From: Clavelina lepadiformis
Lineage: Eukaryota > Chordata > Ascidiacea > Aplousobranchia > Clavelinidae
Direction of reading: 5' to 3'
DNA: 64,000 bases
Assembly: GCF_947623445.1 (NCBI RefSeq)
Contig: NC_135242.1
Location: forward strand, 21,018,001-21,082,000
How positions within the stretch are numbered: the first letter of the stretch is position 1; every line of letters begins with the position of its first letter. Both the position numbers and the translations under genes were made by a program. This document shows, in pieces, positions 1 to 12,881 of this stretch. Below the pieces are notes generated by a model that saw only the letters and a list, made by a program, of their open reading frames with translations, was not told the origin of the DNA and searched no databases.

Positions 1-3000
1 TTTGTTCAGTAAAACCGACTTTCTGTTAATGAAAACCATAAGAAACGGCGGCTAAACTGATAGAGAGTTTCTATGAACATGAACTAGACTCACATTAATC
101 TTGCATTAAGAGACCAGGTTTAAAAATCTTCCTACGGTTGAAAGAAAAACAAACATTCTACACCCTACCATAATAACCTGTGTTTTGTAAGATTGTATCC
201 ACGCATCCATTTCACGAGTTATGCACTCTTATGATGCCAGCAGAGCTCAAAATTAAAGTTCTGTAAATATACTAAAATACCCTCAAAGATAAAGTTTTTT
301 AAACTTTTTCGATCCTAGCACCCTTTTGAACCGGTTTGAATAGAATATATGGCATTCCTTCAAGCTAGACTTAATTTGCTTGCTTGTAAAAAAATGTCTT
401 GCTTTTTATAGAAGCAGTCTGGATTATTATTCCGTTTAAAACGCAAAATCGCCCACGCAACCAACACCTAGGTCAAAACAGCCTAATACTCTGCCGTGTG
501 CATTCTTTTTACCAGCACTACATGAAATTGATTTCAGTACCCCCTATGGGTGTTAGAAACGCTGCCCTAACAGAACATGACAGCACTGTGGCAAAACTAA
601 AGTTTGTATTTTCCACGGAGCTCGGAGATAATTGAATTTTCCGAGCCAATACATATTTATTATCTCCTCAAGCGAATTATAATTATGCGACTAACTGTAC
701 CAAACATTAACTACATACTTTGACATATTAGTGCACTGTAATTTTCCAAGAACGTGTAATTTAAAAACAAAGCTTTGTACCTTAAAGTTTTGCAGTTGAA
801 CCATACTCTTGGAAAAACCGTGTTATTGCTAGAAAAAGCAAAACAACTGAAAATCATTTTGACGGTTGTACGTAGCTTATGACGTTTGCATAAAGTCTGT
901 TCTGGCAAATGCAAAATATCCATCGTTTTAGCGCAGCCACTGTCTAACAATTTGCTTATTACAGTTTTAAAACGTGACAAACGTTTATACCTGTTTCTAC
1001 TCAACTCTTTAGCAGTTAAGCTGTAATTAGTTATCATTACCTATACACTAGCTAGCAATTACCCACAAGTAAACATATAACCGTTACCGCAATAAAGAAA
1101 CACCTCAAGCAAGCAAACTCCTTTTGGATTGAATTGGCCTTCAAACACACCTGGTTTCTCGGCGAGTACCTTTCTGGACTAACAGGTGTCTTAGTAAAAT
1201 GCTCTATATATAGCGTATGATAGAGTCGACATCATTCTTCATCGGGATTTGAAGGATTTTGAATATACTATACGTCACTGGCACTTGATACGACGAATTA
1301 GCTCGTCAATCATTCTATGCTGCTGTCGCTTACGCTATAACTTTTACCAGTGGTTGGGAGTTTGCTTATTTCTTACAGCAACGTAACCTACATCGAGATT
1401 TACTTACAACCAGTGTATGAGAAATACATGGTGGTATGATTTACTTTCGGTTGCAGAGAAAATGCTTACCCACATTCCGGACCGTAACGCTTGAAGACGA
1501 TATTATATGTTGTTGCAGTTTGCTGTGGCTGTGTAGCAAACGTAGTGAAAGATTATTCCACGTCGATAATTATACCAAACACACAGTTCTTGGAATTTAC
1601 TGAAACACAAACTGTCAAGTTTTTCGTAAAAATTCAGAAGTAAGGTTGTCACGCTTTAAAGTAAATGTACCGAATCAAGTGCTGTCAGTCATCCAAGGTT
1701 ATTAGTATATAAGCATCTGCATGATAAAGTAATGGTAGCTAACGTTAAATCGAAAATAGTTTTACTTCAAAGTTAGTTGGGTGTTTGGAATTTGTTGAAA
1801 TTACCCATGTCATAACCTACCCCGTTCCTGAACCGAGCTAGACGGAAGGGTACCTTGGAATGTTTCACAAACTAAAGGGTTTGAGTATAGGTGTCATTAT
1901 ATGACGCACAGGATGTATGGGGCACTTAACATTTTAATCGAAATGTCTTTTTATCTATCGTCTGTTTTGTGAAGTATAGAAACACCTCTAACAGTTATCT
2001 TTTATGTTTAGTGTTGGCTTTTGTCTACTACTACTTTCTGGTCATTACATAACTCAATTTCTGTCCCGTCCGGTCCATCCAATGAATATTTATTAGGATG
2101 TGCGTAGGTTAAAATCCAAACTCATTTTTGTCGAGGGATTTTATGGCATTTTGGAACGGGTCACATTTTACTCTTTCACCTCGGTAACCATGCCGTGACA
2201 AATTACCGGTTGCTGTTGCTTTCAGTCGATTACTTACTTCCATGGCTTATCCACGTACTGCGCTTGCGTATTAACTATTAACTGTATACGTATATAATTT
2301 ATCATTGTGCGAACAATAGCTAAGTGTGTGTGTTTGGAATTTTTGCCTAGTATGAAACCTATAAATTATAATGATAAATATTCAATAAAAGCACCGGTCT
2401 TTTTAAGGCGTTTGTTTTGCTACGACAAATCGCACTTGTTGTCAGCATAAGTTATTATGAAAAGCAACAGAATTCGAAGATATTGGCAATGTGAAAAGTT
2501 TTGATCGACTGTGCTTTGACATCCGCTACGCGTGGCCGAAACGTAAATCATGCGTCCACTTTCGCAAGAACTGAAAGACACTAAACGTATGGCAAGAATT
2601 GGCATCGATATAGCTCTTATGCGTTTAGTACTTTTAGATATTGTAACTGTTATGACTAATGTTAACAATTCAATGCTAAATATCCGTCCTAAACGTGACT
2701 CAATTTTCAGAGCACAACGTCAGCATCTTTGCACATGAAATACTCTGCATTGTCAACTGTTTGATAAATATATTTAAGTCTTTGTAGAGGGTAACCATGT
2801 ATTGACCGATTAATATAAATTAATGAACCATTTCAAAATTTCCTTTCAATTCCGCGAAGAACTATATAATACTGTAAAGATCTCTTGTTTTATCATGTAC
2901 GGTAGATATCAACACATAAGACAAGAACTATATAATACTGTAAAGATCTCTTGTTTTATCATGTACGGTAGATATCAACACATTTTTGATAGAGTAAGAA

Positions 3001-3193
3001 TTATTTGGAGCTTCTCCTTTAAAGAATTTTACGTTAAATTGTCATCCTGCGTTGTTTGACCAATCAATGAAAACGCTGGAATGTGATAAGAAATGCTATT
3101 TCTAGACGATTTGTTAGTAAGCTTTTCAGTTTGATTTTTTCTTTGGAAGTGTAGAGTTTGTTTTTTTGTCTGACGTTTACATTTTTTTCTATT
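1..3193. other. Gene-free stretch upstream of the ZP-domain gene
   Basis: No reading frame here has recognisable protein similarity. The open frames are short (the longest is 108 codons, minus strand, 711-1037), AT-rich and without domain motifs. The only clear structure is the 66-bp tandem duplication at 2857-2983. The promoter of the ZP-domain gene should lie at the right-hand end, but I could not identify a core element. Confidence 0.5.
2857..2983. repeat. 66-bp tandem duplication, two copies
   Basis: The 61 bases at 2857-2917 recur without a mismatch at 2923-2983, a period of 66 bp. The absence of differences in non-coding DNA suggests a recent duplication or an assembly artefact. It lies about 210 bp upstream of the proposed start codon of the ZP-domain gene, so copy number could affect its upstream region. 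Confidence 0.9.
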
Positions 3194-5682
3194 ATGAGTT
3201 CTTTTTTGTTATCTTTTTGGTAAGTATTCAATTCGTGCTACATTGTATATTATCAAGTCGCTCAATATGAGAAGTAAATAGAACAGTTTTAATTCGTGGT
3301 AGAAATCAAACCCAAGGTTGAGGTAATAAATATTTATCTTCTTAGGTTCCTTACTTTGCTCCAGTTTGGTTGCAACGGAGGAGGTAAGTAATGACGATTA
3401 TCGAACCCGATTATCTTTACGTGTCTTATTCTTGGAAACGCAACATACCTATACTGGAAAGTGTTTACAGATGCTTTAAGTTTCTCTGGTGACGGCGAGA
3501 CCATCAGATTACCGTTTCAACCGAATGTTCGAATCGTATCCCAGTCCGGTGACGACCAGTCGACGGTATTGAATGGTCGAATCGTATCTTTCTCCGGTGA
3601 CGAAGAGATCTTGGGCTTACAGAAGCAATCCAATGGTCGAATCGCATCTCAATCTGGTGACGACCTGTCCATGGTGTCGGTTGGTCGAATTGTATCGTCC
3701 CAGTCTGGTGACGACGATGCGTTGAAAGCAAGAGCGACGGTGGAGTTAAAAGTTAGCTACTGTCCAAATGGTTTGCAATGTTTCAATGGCGCCAAATGTT
3801 CTCAGCGGCAAACCGGCGGTTACTAGTAAGTGCACTTAACTTTGACGATCGGCAATTGACTTTTTCCTAATCACGGTGGCTTTTCTTCCTTTAGTTGCAG
3901 ATGTGCCATCGGTTATGCTGGTGATACTTGCCAAGAGCCGGTCCCTGAAAGCCCATGTTACCCCGATCCATGTCAGGGAGACTGCAAGTGCGTCGAGTCC
4001 CGCAAGCACGAGCACGGCAGATATTGTGTCAGCGAGTCCGGTTACATCGGCGATAACTGCTCTATTGGTGGGTAAATTTTTTTCATATTTGCTCAATAGT
4101 TGGCAGTTAACTGTTGCCGTTATTTATTCTTCAGCTGTACCAATCATCGCTTGCCGTCCGTCAGAGATCGTGATTTCAGTGCTAAAGGGCTTTTACGAAG
4201 AATTTGACATGAACATTGGAAACAGTTACATTTACGTTTCGTCTAGCAGCGACGGCAACGTTGCCAATCAATGCAGAGGTACGCATTTGTTTCATGTACT
4301 TTATTGCAGCAGTACTGCGCTTAAAACTTTTATCTATTGACCAACAGGCCGTTTAGTCGATGACAGCTACGTGGTTACTATTCCTTTGCCGTTTAGTGCC
4401 TGCGGTACCTACGCTTTGGCGACTTACAACGACTACATTTCCTTCACCAATCGCATATGGATTAACCGACAAATCGCTAGTGGCCTTTTCGATATGCCGG
4501 TTCCTATAATTGACTTTGAATGTCGTTATGATAAAGTTTACGACATTGTAACTTCACTGCAGCCATTGTGAGTATACTCACGTGCGATCTAGGTTTTTCC
4601 AAGACTTAAAACCAACTGTACATTTTCCCAGGGTTGAGCCTCCGCCCATGCAAGCCGTTACTCGCAGTGGTAATTTTACAGTTGTGTCTGAACTCTGTAA
4701 AATCGCTGTCTGTGATTCACGGTGCCCGACTATCTACACCGTTTCTGGTGGTGCTGTTTACACAGTCGGCCAAATGATTCACGTCGGAGTTCACGCCAAC
4801 CTGGCGGTGAGAACAACTCTAATTTATCTTTTCAAACTCTAACTGTTTTGTTACTAATCTGCCACATTTCTTTCATCAGGCCATCTTCAGATTACGTACC
4901 ACATTGGTTACTTCCATCCATGGAATGTTTCTTTCTTGCAACAGGGACCCATCACAGCCAAGAATAATAGATCTTGCTCAAAACGGGTGAGCTATCATTC
5001 CTCTGCTGTAAAATTCACACGTCAATCTAACACTCGCCCATTAAAACCTTCAGTTGCCCGACCACTCCCGGTTTCGAATTGCGCATGTCAGCAGGAAGGA
5101 ACGACTTCGCTTGTCTTTCCTTTCAATTACCGAGGGTTTCTTCCTGCTCGGAAGTCTACATCCACATTAGAATCCGCATCTGCCACTTCGATAACGCTTT
5201 GGTAAAAGTGTTCCTGTTTACCACCTCGCAGGTACAACCTATAATAAAAAAAAAAACTTCATATCTAGGTCTGTCCCGGTTATCCAACCGTCGGTCAGTG
5301 CAGGATGATCTCCAAACGATCAGCGTTTGATCCAATAGCTGAAGATGACGTTACCGTTATTGGACCGCTGTACATCCTCGAAGGACAGAAAGGCTTAAGG
5401 TCTTACACGATCTATCCTGAGGATGGTGGTGTTAGAGTTGTGGAGGAAGAGCGCCCTGTTGTTGCGATCGACGCGAGTGTGACTGATGTTGACCAGCCAG
5501 TTGATCACGAAGGCAAGTATCTCTTGAGACATGACATCTTCGGCCATTTCAATAACATACACCTTCATCTTACAGAATCAACGGGTTTGGTCGCTTGGGG
5601 TTTCTTGGGTGTTGGCATTTTTGCTTTGCTCGTTGTCTCAGTTCTTGTCGCCGTACTCCGCAATGCGGCACTGAAGCATTAA
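3194..5682 (+). CDS. EGF-like and ZP-domain membrane protein, about 578 aa
   Basis: Exons as read: 3194-3219, 3346-3383, 3471-3825, 3895-4067, 4135-4278, 4348-4567, 4632-4806, 4880-4986, 5054-5201, 5269-5512, 5576-5682; they sum to 579 codons including the stop. The start is chosen because the first two exons give a hydrophobic signal peptide (MSSFLLSFWFLTLLQFGC) in phase. Then follow a repeat region with RIVSQSGDD-like units (residues about 22-105), two six-cysteine EGF-like modules (about 119-155 and 160-195), a ZP domain (about 201-473, including NGCP and the closing CPGYPTVGQC), a dibasic KR at about 478-479 where ZP proteins are often cleaved, and a membrane helix (about 547-571) with a short cytoplasmic tail. 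ZP domains polymerise into extracellular filaments, as in egg coats or cuticle-like layers. An ascidian vitelline-coat protein is a reasonable guess, but tissue and partner are unknown. Confidence 0.85.
3471..3730 (+). repeat. Coding repeats, RIVSQSGDD-type units
   Basis: Within exon 3 the units read VRIVSQSGDD, GRIVSFSGDE, GRIASQSGDD and GRIVSSQSGDDD, preceded by a degenerate LSFSGDGE. Spacing is 17-26 residues and the similarity is visible in the DNA as well (tggtcgaatcgtatc and ggtgacga recur). The units lie between the signal peptide and the first EGF module, so they would be extracellular. Such low-complexity units can change copy number rapidly. Confidence 0.8.
5513..5575 (+). other. 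Probable GC-AG intron of 63 bp
   Basis: The reading frame is open through this stretch, so it could be read as 21 codons. However, its left edge is AG|GCAAGT, the classic GC-type donor, and its right edge is a pyrimidine-rich ttcatcttacag acceptor. The seven preceding introns of this gene are 64-73 bp, so 63 bp fits the pattern. Removing it brings the membrane helix close to an acidic stalk. Retention would add 21 residues without shifting the frame. Confidence 0.65.
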
Positions 5683-5728
5683 CTTTCTCCGTTACACCAT
5701 TTTTTCTGTTTTGTTTCTATTTTTGCTA

Positions 5729-5734
5729 AATAAA
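5729..5734 (+). terminator. Polyadenylation signal AATAAA of the ZP-domain gene
   Basis: AATAAA lies 47 bases after the stop codon, which would give a very short 3' UTR. It is the first canonical signal downstream. Confidence 0.6.
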
Positions 5735-6918
5735 AAAAATGTTTTTCCACTTATGTTGCAAAAAGTTTTCCCAGAGTCGGACCTTGTCCACACAATAATC
5801 ACTTGAGGAAGTTTCAGCCTGATATTGAGTTTGAAATTTGAGGCGCTATTGGTTGGAATTGCGACGCTAAATTGTTTTAAAACAAGCTTAAAACATTCTT
5901 AAATTCACCATGTTCGACTTTCTTCTCCCTCTATGTCAGTCATTGCCATCCAAGGATTGTTTCTTTTCTTTTCTATACTACGCACACCTGCCTTGACTTG
6001 AGTTCGATTTAACGATCTAATCGGTCGATCTAACCGCTATCATGTCGAACTATGATATGATACTTATCGATTTATTAAGCTGCACAATTCTTGTGGCAAG
6101 CACTCACTAACTCACCTGCAAGCTTTTGTTTGAACACACCTGCTCACACCCTTATCAAACCGACACTCACACGCACTCGCAAAATTCCAGCTGTCACAAC
6201 TTTTTCTGTTAAGTAGAAATTTCGACACCAGTATTATGCCATAGTATATTTTAAGAATTGTTAACAACGACAGTCGTGTACACCGCTACGCCAAAAAGTT
6301 ATCACGAAATTTTGCTTTCTTGCACTAGGATCTGGACTGGGTTAACCATTCTAATCACTAAGGCATTTATTGTTTCGCTAGCACAAGGTATAGGGCAAGA
6401 GAGCAGCAAAAAAGCAACGAATATCCTATTTTTGAGTAGATAAACCCGTTAGTTATAGAGAACCCGTTGACAAACAATTATTTTTAAAAGCGTATTAAGT
6501 TAATCGAACAACAGATTTCATAAGACAATCAAAACAAAAGCGAAGATTGTGCAAAAGATAGTACAGGCAATCTTATATATTTACATAAAAGAATGTTAAT
6601 ACTTTACTTCGGAAAAAGACGAAATTGTTTGAAAGAGTGCACTAGATGCGGGACAAGTAATCAAGAACAAAGGAAATTTGGCTCCTTAAAATTTACAAAC
6701 ACAGTAAAAATCTAGGATGATTATTTCATTAAAGGTTAAAAGCTGGGACTATATACAATTCGAAAAGCGGCGAATCTTGCGCCATCAGCCAGACGGGGTC
6801 TGGGTCTATCTGTCTAACCCACTCGTCAGAACACCGGCCGTAGTTTATAATTGGCCATTGCTGTTTGGCCCTGTTAGTAAAATAAGTCATTTTGCATTCT
6901 GCTATCCAAGTTTTCAAA
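5735..6918. other. Convergent intergenic region between the ZP gene and MAPK15
   Basis: The two genes converge on this stretch. I see no gene in it. It must contain the MAPK15 3' UTR; an AATAAA on the minus strand at 6366-6371, about 550 bases past the MAPK15 stop codon, is a possible signal. Confidence 0.45.
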
Positions 6919-9900
6919 TTACTTTCTTCCGCCAGCGCCAATAGCGGCCAAAGCCGATTGGTTGATTACCGAATAGGATTGTGGGTAACTTCCCAGTTTC
7001 TGTTTCGGGCTTCCGGCCGACGCCGTGTTCTTGTTTGTGCCTGTCGTGGCCTTCCTGCCCACTCGTGGCGGGGTTACGTTGGCGTGAACTGCCGCCTGAT
7101 GTAATGCTGTGGCCGATGTCGGGCGTTGGGCTGGGTTCTGTGGAAGCAAACAGAACTTGAAAAAAGTAGTAGTATTATAACTATAACGGTGTCGGTCCAT
7201 GTTTCGCTTTTGCAGGCCACATTTCATACAAGATTAGTAGGCGGCCCAGTAGGCTTATATAGAGCAAACGCAGGTGATTTTATCGGTTTAAAATGTTAAG
7301 GTTCAACGTTTTTCAATTTTGATCGTTGTTAAATCCTAACCCGCAGAAGATCATAAGAACGTCAAAAATAGTCACTGCAAATCCAGAAAATCCGGTATTA
7401 GTTTTTGGTTTATGTAGTACATCCAATTGCTAAAGATATTGACGTCTTACAAGGTAAGATCGTGGGAAGAAATCACAAGACGTGTATAATACACAAAACA
7501 AACCACACGTCATAACAATGTCATTAAATATCAGACAAAGGATCGACATTATCTCGTCGTTCGCTGACCTTGCGCAAAATTCACGTGACCTTGTGGGCAC
7601 CGATATAAACCAATAACAGCGTGGGCTGACTGCCTGGTTGTCAGCAAAAAAGACTAGAAAACGATTAACAATTAATTGACAAGACGACGATTTAATTAAT
7701 AGCTAACAAAGGCAACCATTTCTGACGTCATCGATAAAGAACGGAGAGAAAAGAAGGAAAGACCAAAAGGGAGAGGAAATTTGCCAGCAGTGCGGGTTTT
7801 ATCCCTTACAAGAGTAGGGACGCTTCGGGGCGAATCGGGACATGCCCCCCGGCCGTAGAAAGCTGATAGGGAGACAATAAATTTTGATGGAAGCATGGAT
7901 CCAATGACAATGTCATATCGAATTCGCGCGTGGGAACGGTTTGACGCCAAACGAAGTGTATGTCGTAATGACGTCACAATTGGCAAAGAGCGCTTAGATG
8001 ACAATATATGAATAATAAAAACGCTATTAGGCAACAAGCAGAGTTTAATGCCATTTAAATAGAATTCTACGATCGGAGTAAAACACTCAGCTCAATTGCT
8101 ACCAAATGACAAAGTCACAATCAAGTGTCGAAAAGAAGGACGTCAATTCGCTTTTAATCAGGATTGGTTGTTAATGCTGAGCCACAAACCGGTCAAGCTC
8201 AGCTCGAGTGCACACTTACCACACGAGATACGTTTAGTGTGGGATTGTCCTGTCTGGTTAGTATTTTATGGCTATGACCTGCGTTGAACTGTTGAGTCAG
8301 TGACCTTGGTCTTGCACCATTCATGCCTTGACTTGGCGCTGACTGTTGTCTTTGCTTCATCTGGGAAAAAAGAAATTGTTTATGTAGATTTATGTTTAAG
8401 TATTTTTTTGACGTCTCAAACAACATGTTGTACAATACAAGGTTAGTCTCTACTTAGTCGGAGCAGACCGAGTAACTGTTAAGTATTATCAAGTGAATCA
8501 TGAATTGCTAAAACTAACAATCATTCTTAAACCACATATGCGTAACATTCACAGCTCTACATATTGATGATTTTAATTATTAAGCAATACAGCATTCTTT
8601 TAAAAAGTCCAAACAAATAGCATCACACCATGAAAACGTCCGAGAAAAACCTCAAGAGCAAAGTTCTAAATTAGTACAAAATAAAATATACTTTTCTGTT
8701 ACTGTCACTACAATGGCCTACAGCAGGGAGCAATGAGTTTCAGGTAACACTGCACTAGGCTAAGTAAATATCAATCTAAGCACAAAAGTATCCTGCTGTA
8801 TTTATTCAACAATCACTTTCAAATAAGCCGAGGTTATTTGCTCAAATGCTTCGCCATACAGCTTATGTTATAGCTTAGAAATCTACAAGAACAACTGCCT
8901 TTATCCGGAAAACAGGGTTAGTATGTTAAACTTCTACAAGTCGCACACGGAAAAGTTTAACTTGTCTCAAGAAAGTACTGGTAACCTGCGTACCGCGCTC
9001 ATGCTGTGGTGTCTTTGCAACCTATTAGAACTTTGTGAAATCCGCTGGTGGCGAATAGCTTCCAGTTTCTATTAGCAGAACGTTTACCCATTTTAGCTTA
9101 TTAAGTCAAATTGGTGTGATTTTCAAAACTGCAATAATTGCTCCCAAAAAGCGATACTAAATCGGCTAATCACGGGGAAGCCTGTTTTTTTGCCATTAAG
9201 CACAAAGATATTATGTTCTGTTTTGAGAAATTCATTTCTTGGCGTCATATTACCATAAGCCTTTGTTTTAAAACGTAACAATTGTACCAAACACAAATCA
9301 TCACCAAATACAACTTTGCATGTATCTCTACTAAACCGGCAAAAATAGGTTATCTAGCTTTACCCCATCAAAACTGTCCTGTCGATAGACAGACGTTTTT
9401 CCTGCACTTTGCGCTCTATAGACTTGTCTTTGGTTTTGGTTCTGTGGAGTTGAGGTCATCTTAACAGTTCGACCAAACGCTACTCCATATTGCACCTGTT
9501 GAAAACGAAAAGTTATTGATGAAACAGATGTTCTGAATAATGTTTCATTAACCGTAAAATAGCAAGAGATTGAGACTTGCACAACATACAAAACATCCAG
9601 TGCACATCATAAAACACTTTTCTTATGGTATTTGCCATGTCTATCATAATATCTGAACTATCTGAAATGTCTGCTACTTTATGGATATTCCAGTGTCATG
9701 CCTGTTGTTTCTGTTGTCCACCATTCACATAATACTGATTTCTCCCTGTAGGTCCAGTCACTTGATATTGATTGTGATAAATGTTTGTGTCATTGTCAGC
9801 GCTCTGGTGGTAGTCATGGTTCTCGTAATGATTTATTTGTTGTGATTTCTTATACTTCACCTATGAAAGCACAACTTTTCAAAGCTGTCACGTAGATGGA

Positions 9901-12881
9901 AAGCATTAAGATTTAACAAATATATTTATGTGAATGACGGAAATTCTACTGTATTGTTTTCAGCTTTTCCGACAGTTCTATATGTACTCACTAACAAGAT
10001 AATGAAAACGGCAAAAAATTATAAAAGTTGTATTTTGATTCAAGCAAGAAAATTATTTCTGAGCTGAGTTATTTTTATCGACAGTTACCGGTGCTGGTTC
10101 AGCAGGGGGTGGAGTTTCTGCTCTTATGTCATTCTTCTTCTGCTTTCCAGCACTTCCCATGCTTTCACCAGAATCAGAATTCTGCACAGAAATTAGAATT
10201 CTAAACTGATATTATATGGATAAAAACAGGTGAAAATATCATAGGATGGCGCTGCGAAAGTGTTTTGAAATTTTTTTGTTGTAATACCTGCTTTTGATGA
10301 GAAATTTGCTGTTGCTGTTTTTCTTGTAAAACTGCGCGACGTTGCCTTCTAGCAGCAGTTTTCTTCTCTGTGATCATCTGCAAGTTTGCACAATTAATAG
10401 CGTAAAATGTTACAAAAAAACAGTTTTCATTAAAGATGAGATAAGAAACATGCAGAATGAACACGAATGCCGAAACCAAAGTAAATATATTGGATAACAG
10501 ATCATATAAATACAAATTACAAGTTATGTTGGGCTCTAGTCTACATATGTAATATATATGGTTTATATTGTTTTGGCCAAGTCTGTTACATATTTGTTAA
10601 CACTAGGTTCATTTACATACGACTTGTAACATCCAGCACTTTGCTCTTGAGATAAAATAAATTTCCTTTGCTGGTAAAACTAAAAACTGTTTATGTAAAT
10701 ACCTCATAAAGCTTACACCGGTATTCTGCAACACTGAGCTGTATATCGTCATCTAGTGGTGGCAGTACGTCATAATCTAATGAGCCTTCCTCTCTTGAAC
10801 TGTGGAATCTAGTTTTGAGAATAAAATTTTGTTTTACAACTGTTGTGACTGTTATACAGATATTTGGAAATAAATGTTATTTCAGATGCTAACTGCATTT
10901 AAAATATTATCTTTTCAAACCCATGTTGCATTTACAAATAAACATCTTTTACTTCGTAATAAGCATTATGAAAATATCATAATTCATTTCTTATACAGTA
11001 TCTTACTTGGCAACATATGGGTGTGAAAGACATTCTTTCGCCGATAATCTCTTTTCTGGGTTAAACACAAGGAGATTTTCCATTAAATCAAGAGCATCTT
11101 CAGGGGCATTAGGAATCAAATCTCTTAACAACTTGTGGGGCCTGACAACAAAATGTAGTAATGACAAGTTATGATATGAAGGCTAAGTTTTAACCCGTAT
11201 TGTTTGGTTGACCTGCAGTGTAAGTTTCATGTATGATATCTTACACTTTGTTTAACTAGGAAGGAGAAATTTGACAAGAAAGAAATATGCATTATGACAT
11301 ATTTATCTGCAAGTTCATATCCATTTACCTTAACGTAGAACGTTCTAAGATAGAGTGACCATATTCCGATTGTATCGAGTCAATGTCTGCTTTTGTAGGA
11401 CGAGGTATCACGCTCATAATACGTTCAATTTGGTTCAAGGTTGACGAACCAGGAAAAAGGGGCTTACCCAAAAGAAGTTCACCAAGAATACAACCAATGG
11501 ACCACATATCTACACCTTTTGTATATCTAAGCAACAAATAGAAATGTATAACCAGTAAAAAATGATCATGGTTTTATAGTGCCATTGATCATAACACAAA
11601 CCAAAGGCAACATCAGCTACTTTTTAAACAACCACAAAGTGCTTAACAAATTTAACTTTTTGAAAGTGGATTTTGGCCAATGCTGAAAAATAAAACTGCA
11701 CAATCTATAAATTTGAAATTTTGCATTATCACCTTGGTGAAGCGAGGAGTATTTCAGGTGCACGATACCACCTTGTTGCAACATATTCTGTTAACGCTGG
11801 ATTGCCACCCGGTTGTTCTACTTGCTTTAATTGTGTAAGAGACCGGGCAAGGCCAAAGTCACAAATTTTTACGAAGCAGTCACTGTCCAGCAGTATATTT
11901 GATGGCTGAAAAATGTTATCGAAAATGATGAAAATCACCAATTACTCCACCAAGACAGATTAACAGTCTGTGAGTTAGAGTAGATAAAAGTAATGGGGTA
12001 AATAATTTGCTAAAAGTTGTTAAAATGGCATTGGCAATCACCATTCTAATATATAAGATTTGGTTGCTAATGCCATATGTATATGTCATACATTTACCTT
12101 GTGATCTCTGTGTATTACATTTCCAGAATGCATGTACATGGTTGCTTTCAAGAGCTGATACATTATATAGCGCTTATGAATGTCTTTCAAAATATTTCCC
12201 TTTTTAATAACAGCATGAAGATCAGTGTCTAAAAAGAATCAAACATAGGTAATTTCACTTATAATAGTAAAATAGTTTTCTAACCTCCATAATAATAATG
12301 TACCAGTAGGTACAAAAGTTCTGATTCCAATATGTATCACTACACGTACCCATAAATTCAAAAACGAGGTATATATCTCTGTCATTATCTGCCTTCATAA
12401 CATTTAACAATTTAATGACATTGGGATGATCACCAAATTCCTGAAACAGAAACATCTTGTAAAATATTTCATAAATTTTGTTATATTTTTTATATGTAGC
12501 ATGTGAATATTATAACTATCAGAAAATGGTTTGTGTGTTCTTATTTTTAATACCTGTAAAAACATAATTTCCCTAAACGTTCTTTGGGCATCGGTGCAGT
12601 TGCGAAAAGCGTCAAAAATTTTCTTTAAAGCAACAACTTCACCTGTTCTTCTGTCAAGAGCTTTCCATACGATTCCATATGCCTGTAGCCGAAAATGTGA
12701 CGATTAAAGACAAAGCGTTTGCAGAAAACTGCACACAAACTGTCTGCACAACCTAGAGTAATTTCGTTGCTGTGCAAAATAAACATCTGGTGCATAGCAT
12801 AAAAATTTCACTTACCCCTTTTCCAAGCCTTCTTTTTATTTCATACTTTTCAGTGATATGCGGGTCAATGTCGTTGCTCAT
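6919..12881 (-). CDS. MAPK15: Mitogen-activated protein kinase 15 (ERK7/ERK8), about 620 aa
   Basis: Exons in transcript order: 12881-12816, 12682-12554, 12440-12350, 12228-12098, 11905-11733, 11526-11329, 11141-11007, 10808-10703, 10377-10288, 10181-10089, 9860-9702 (3' edge uncertain), 9495-9364, 8360-8220, 7137-6919. The protein opens [20 protein letters not shown]. The kinase domain has the VALKK lysine at about 42, HRDHKPSN at 135-142, DFG at 155-157 and the activation motif TEY at 178-180. Family hallmarks are the atypical residue after HRD (Gln in human MAPK15, His here), the [13 protein letters not shown] segment just after the kinase domain, and the end [15 protein letters not shown], which matches the conserved C-terminus of vertebrate MAPK15. 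Family members autophosphorylate the TEY motif and act in ciliogenesis and autophagy. The middle of the tail is Gln/Asn-rich and poorly conserved. MAPK15 is divergent from the LRRK gene. Confidence 0.93.
9700..9705 (-). other. Uncertain splice donor of MAPK15 exon 11
   Basis: The exon starting at 9860 stays open to a TGA just past 9702. A phase-0 join to the next exon at 9495 needs a donor. The candidates are CAG|GCATGA at 9702/9701 (GC type) and two weak GT sites further upstream, TAT|GTGAAT and CAA|GTGACT. The sequence alone does not decide between them. Confidence 0.4.

Noticed and set aside
711..1037. 108-codon open frame on the minus strand
   Set aside because: No domain or motif, composition like the surrounding AT-rich DNA, no splice or start context.
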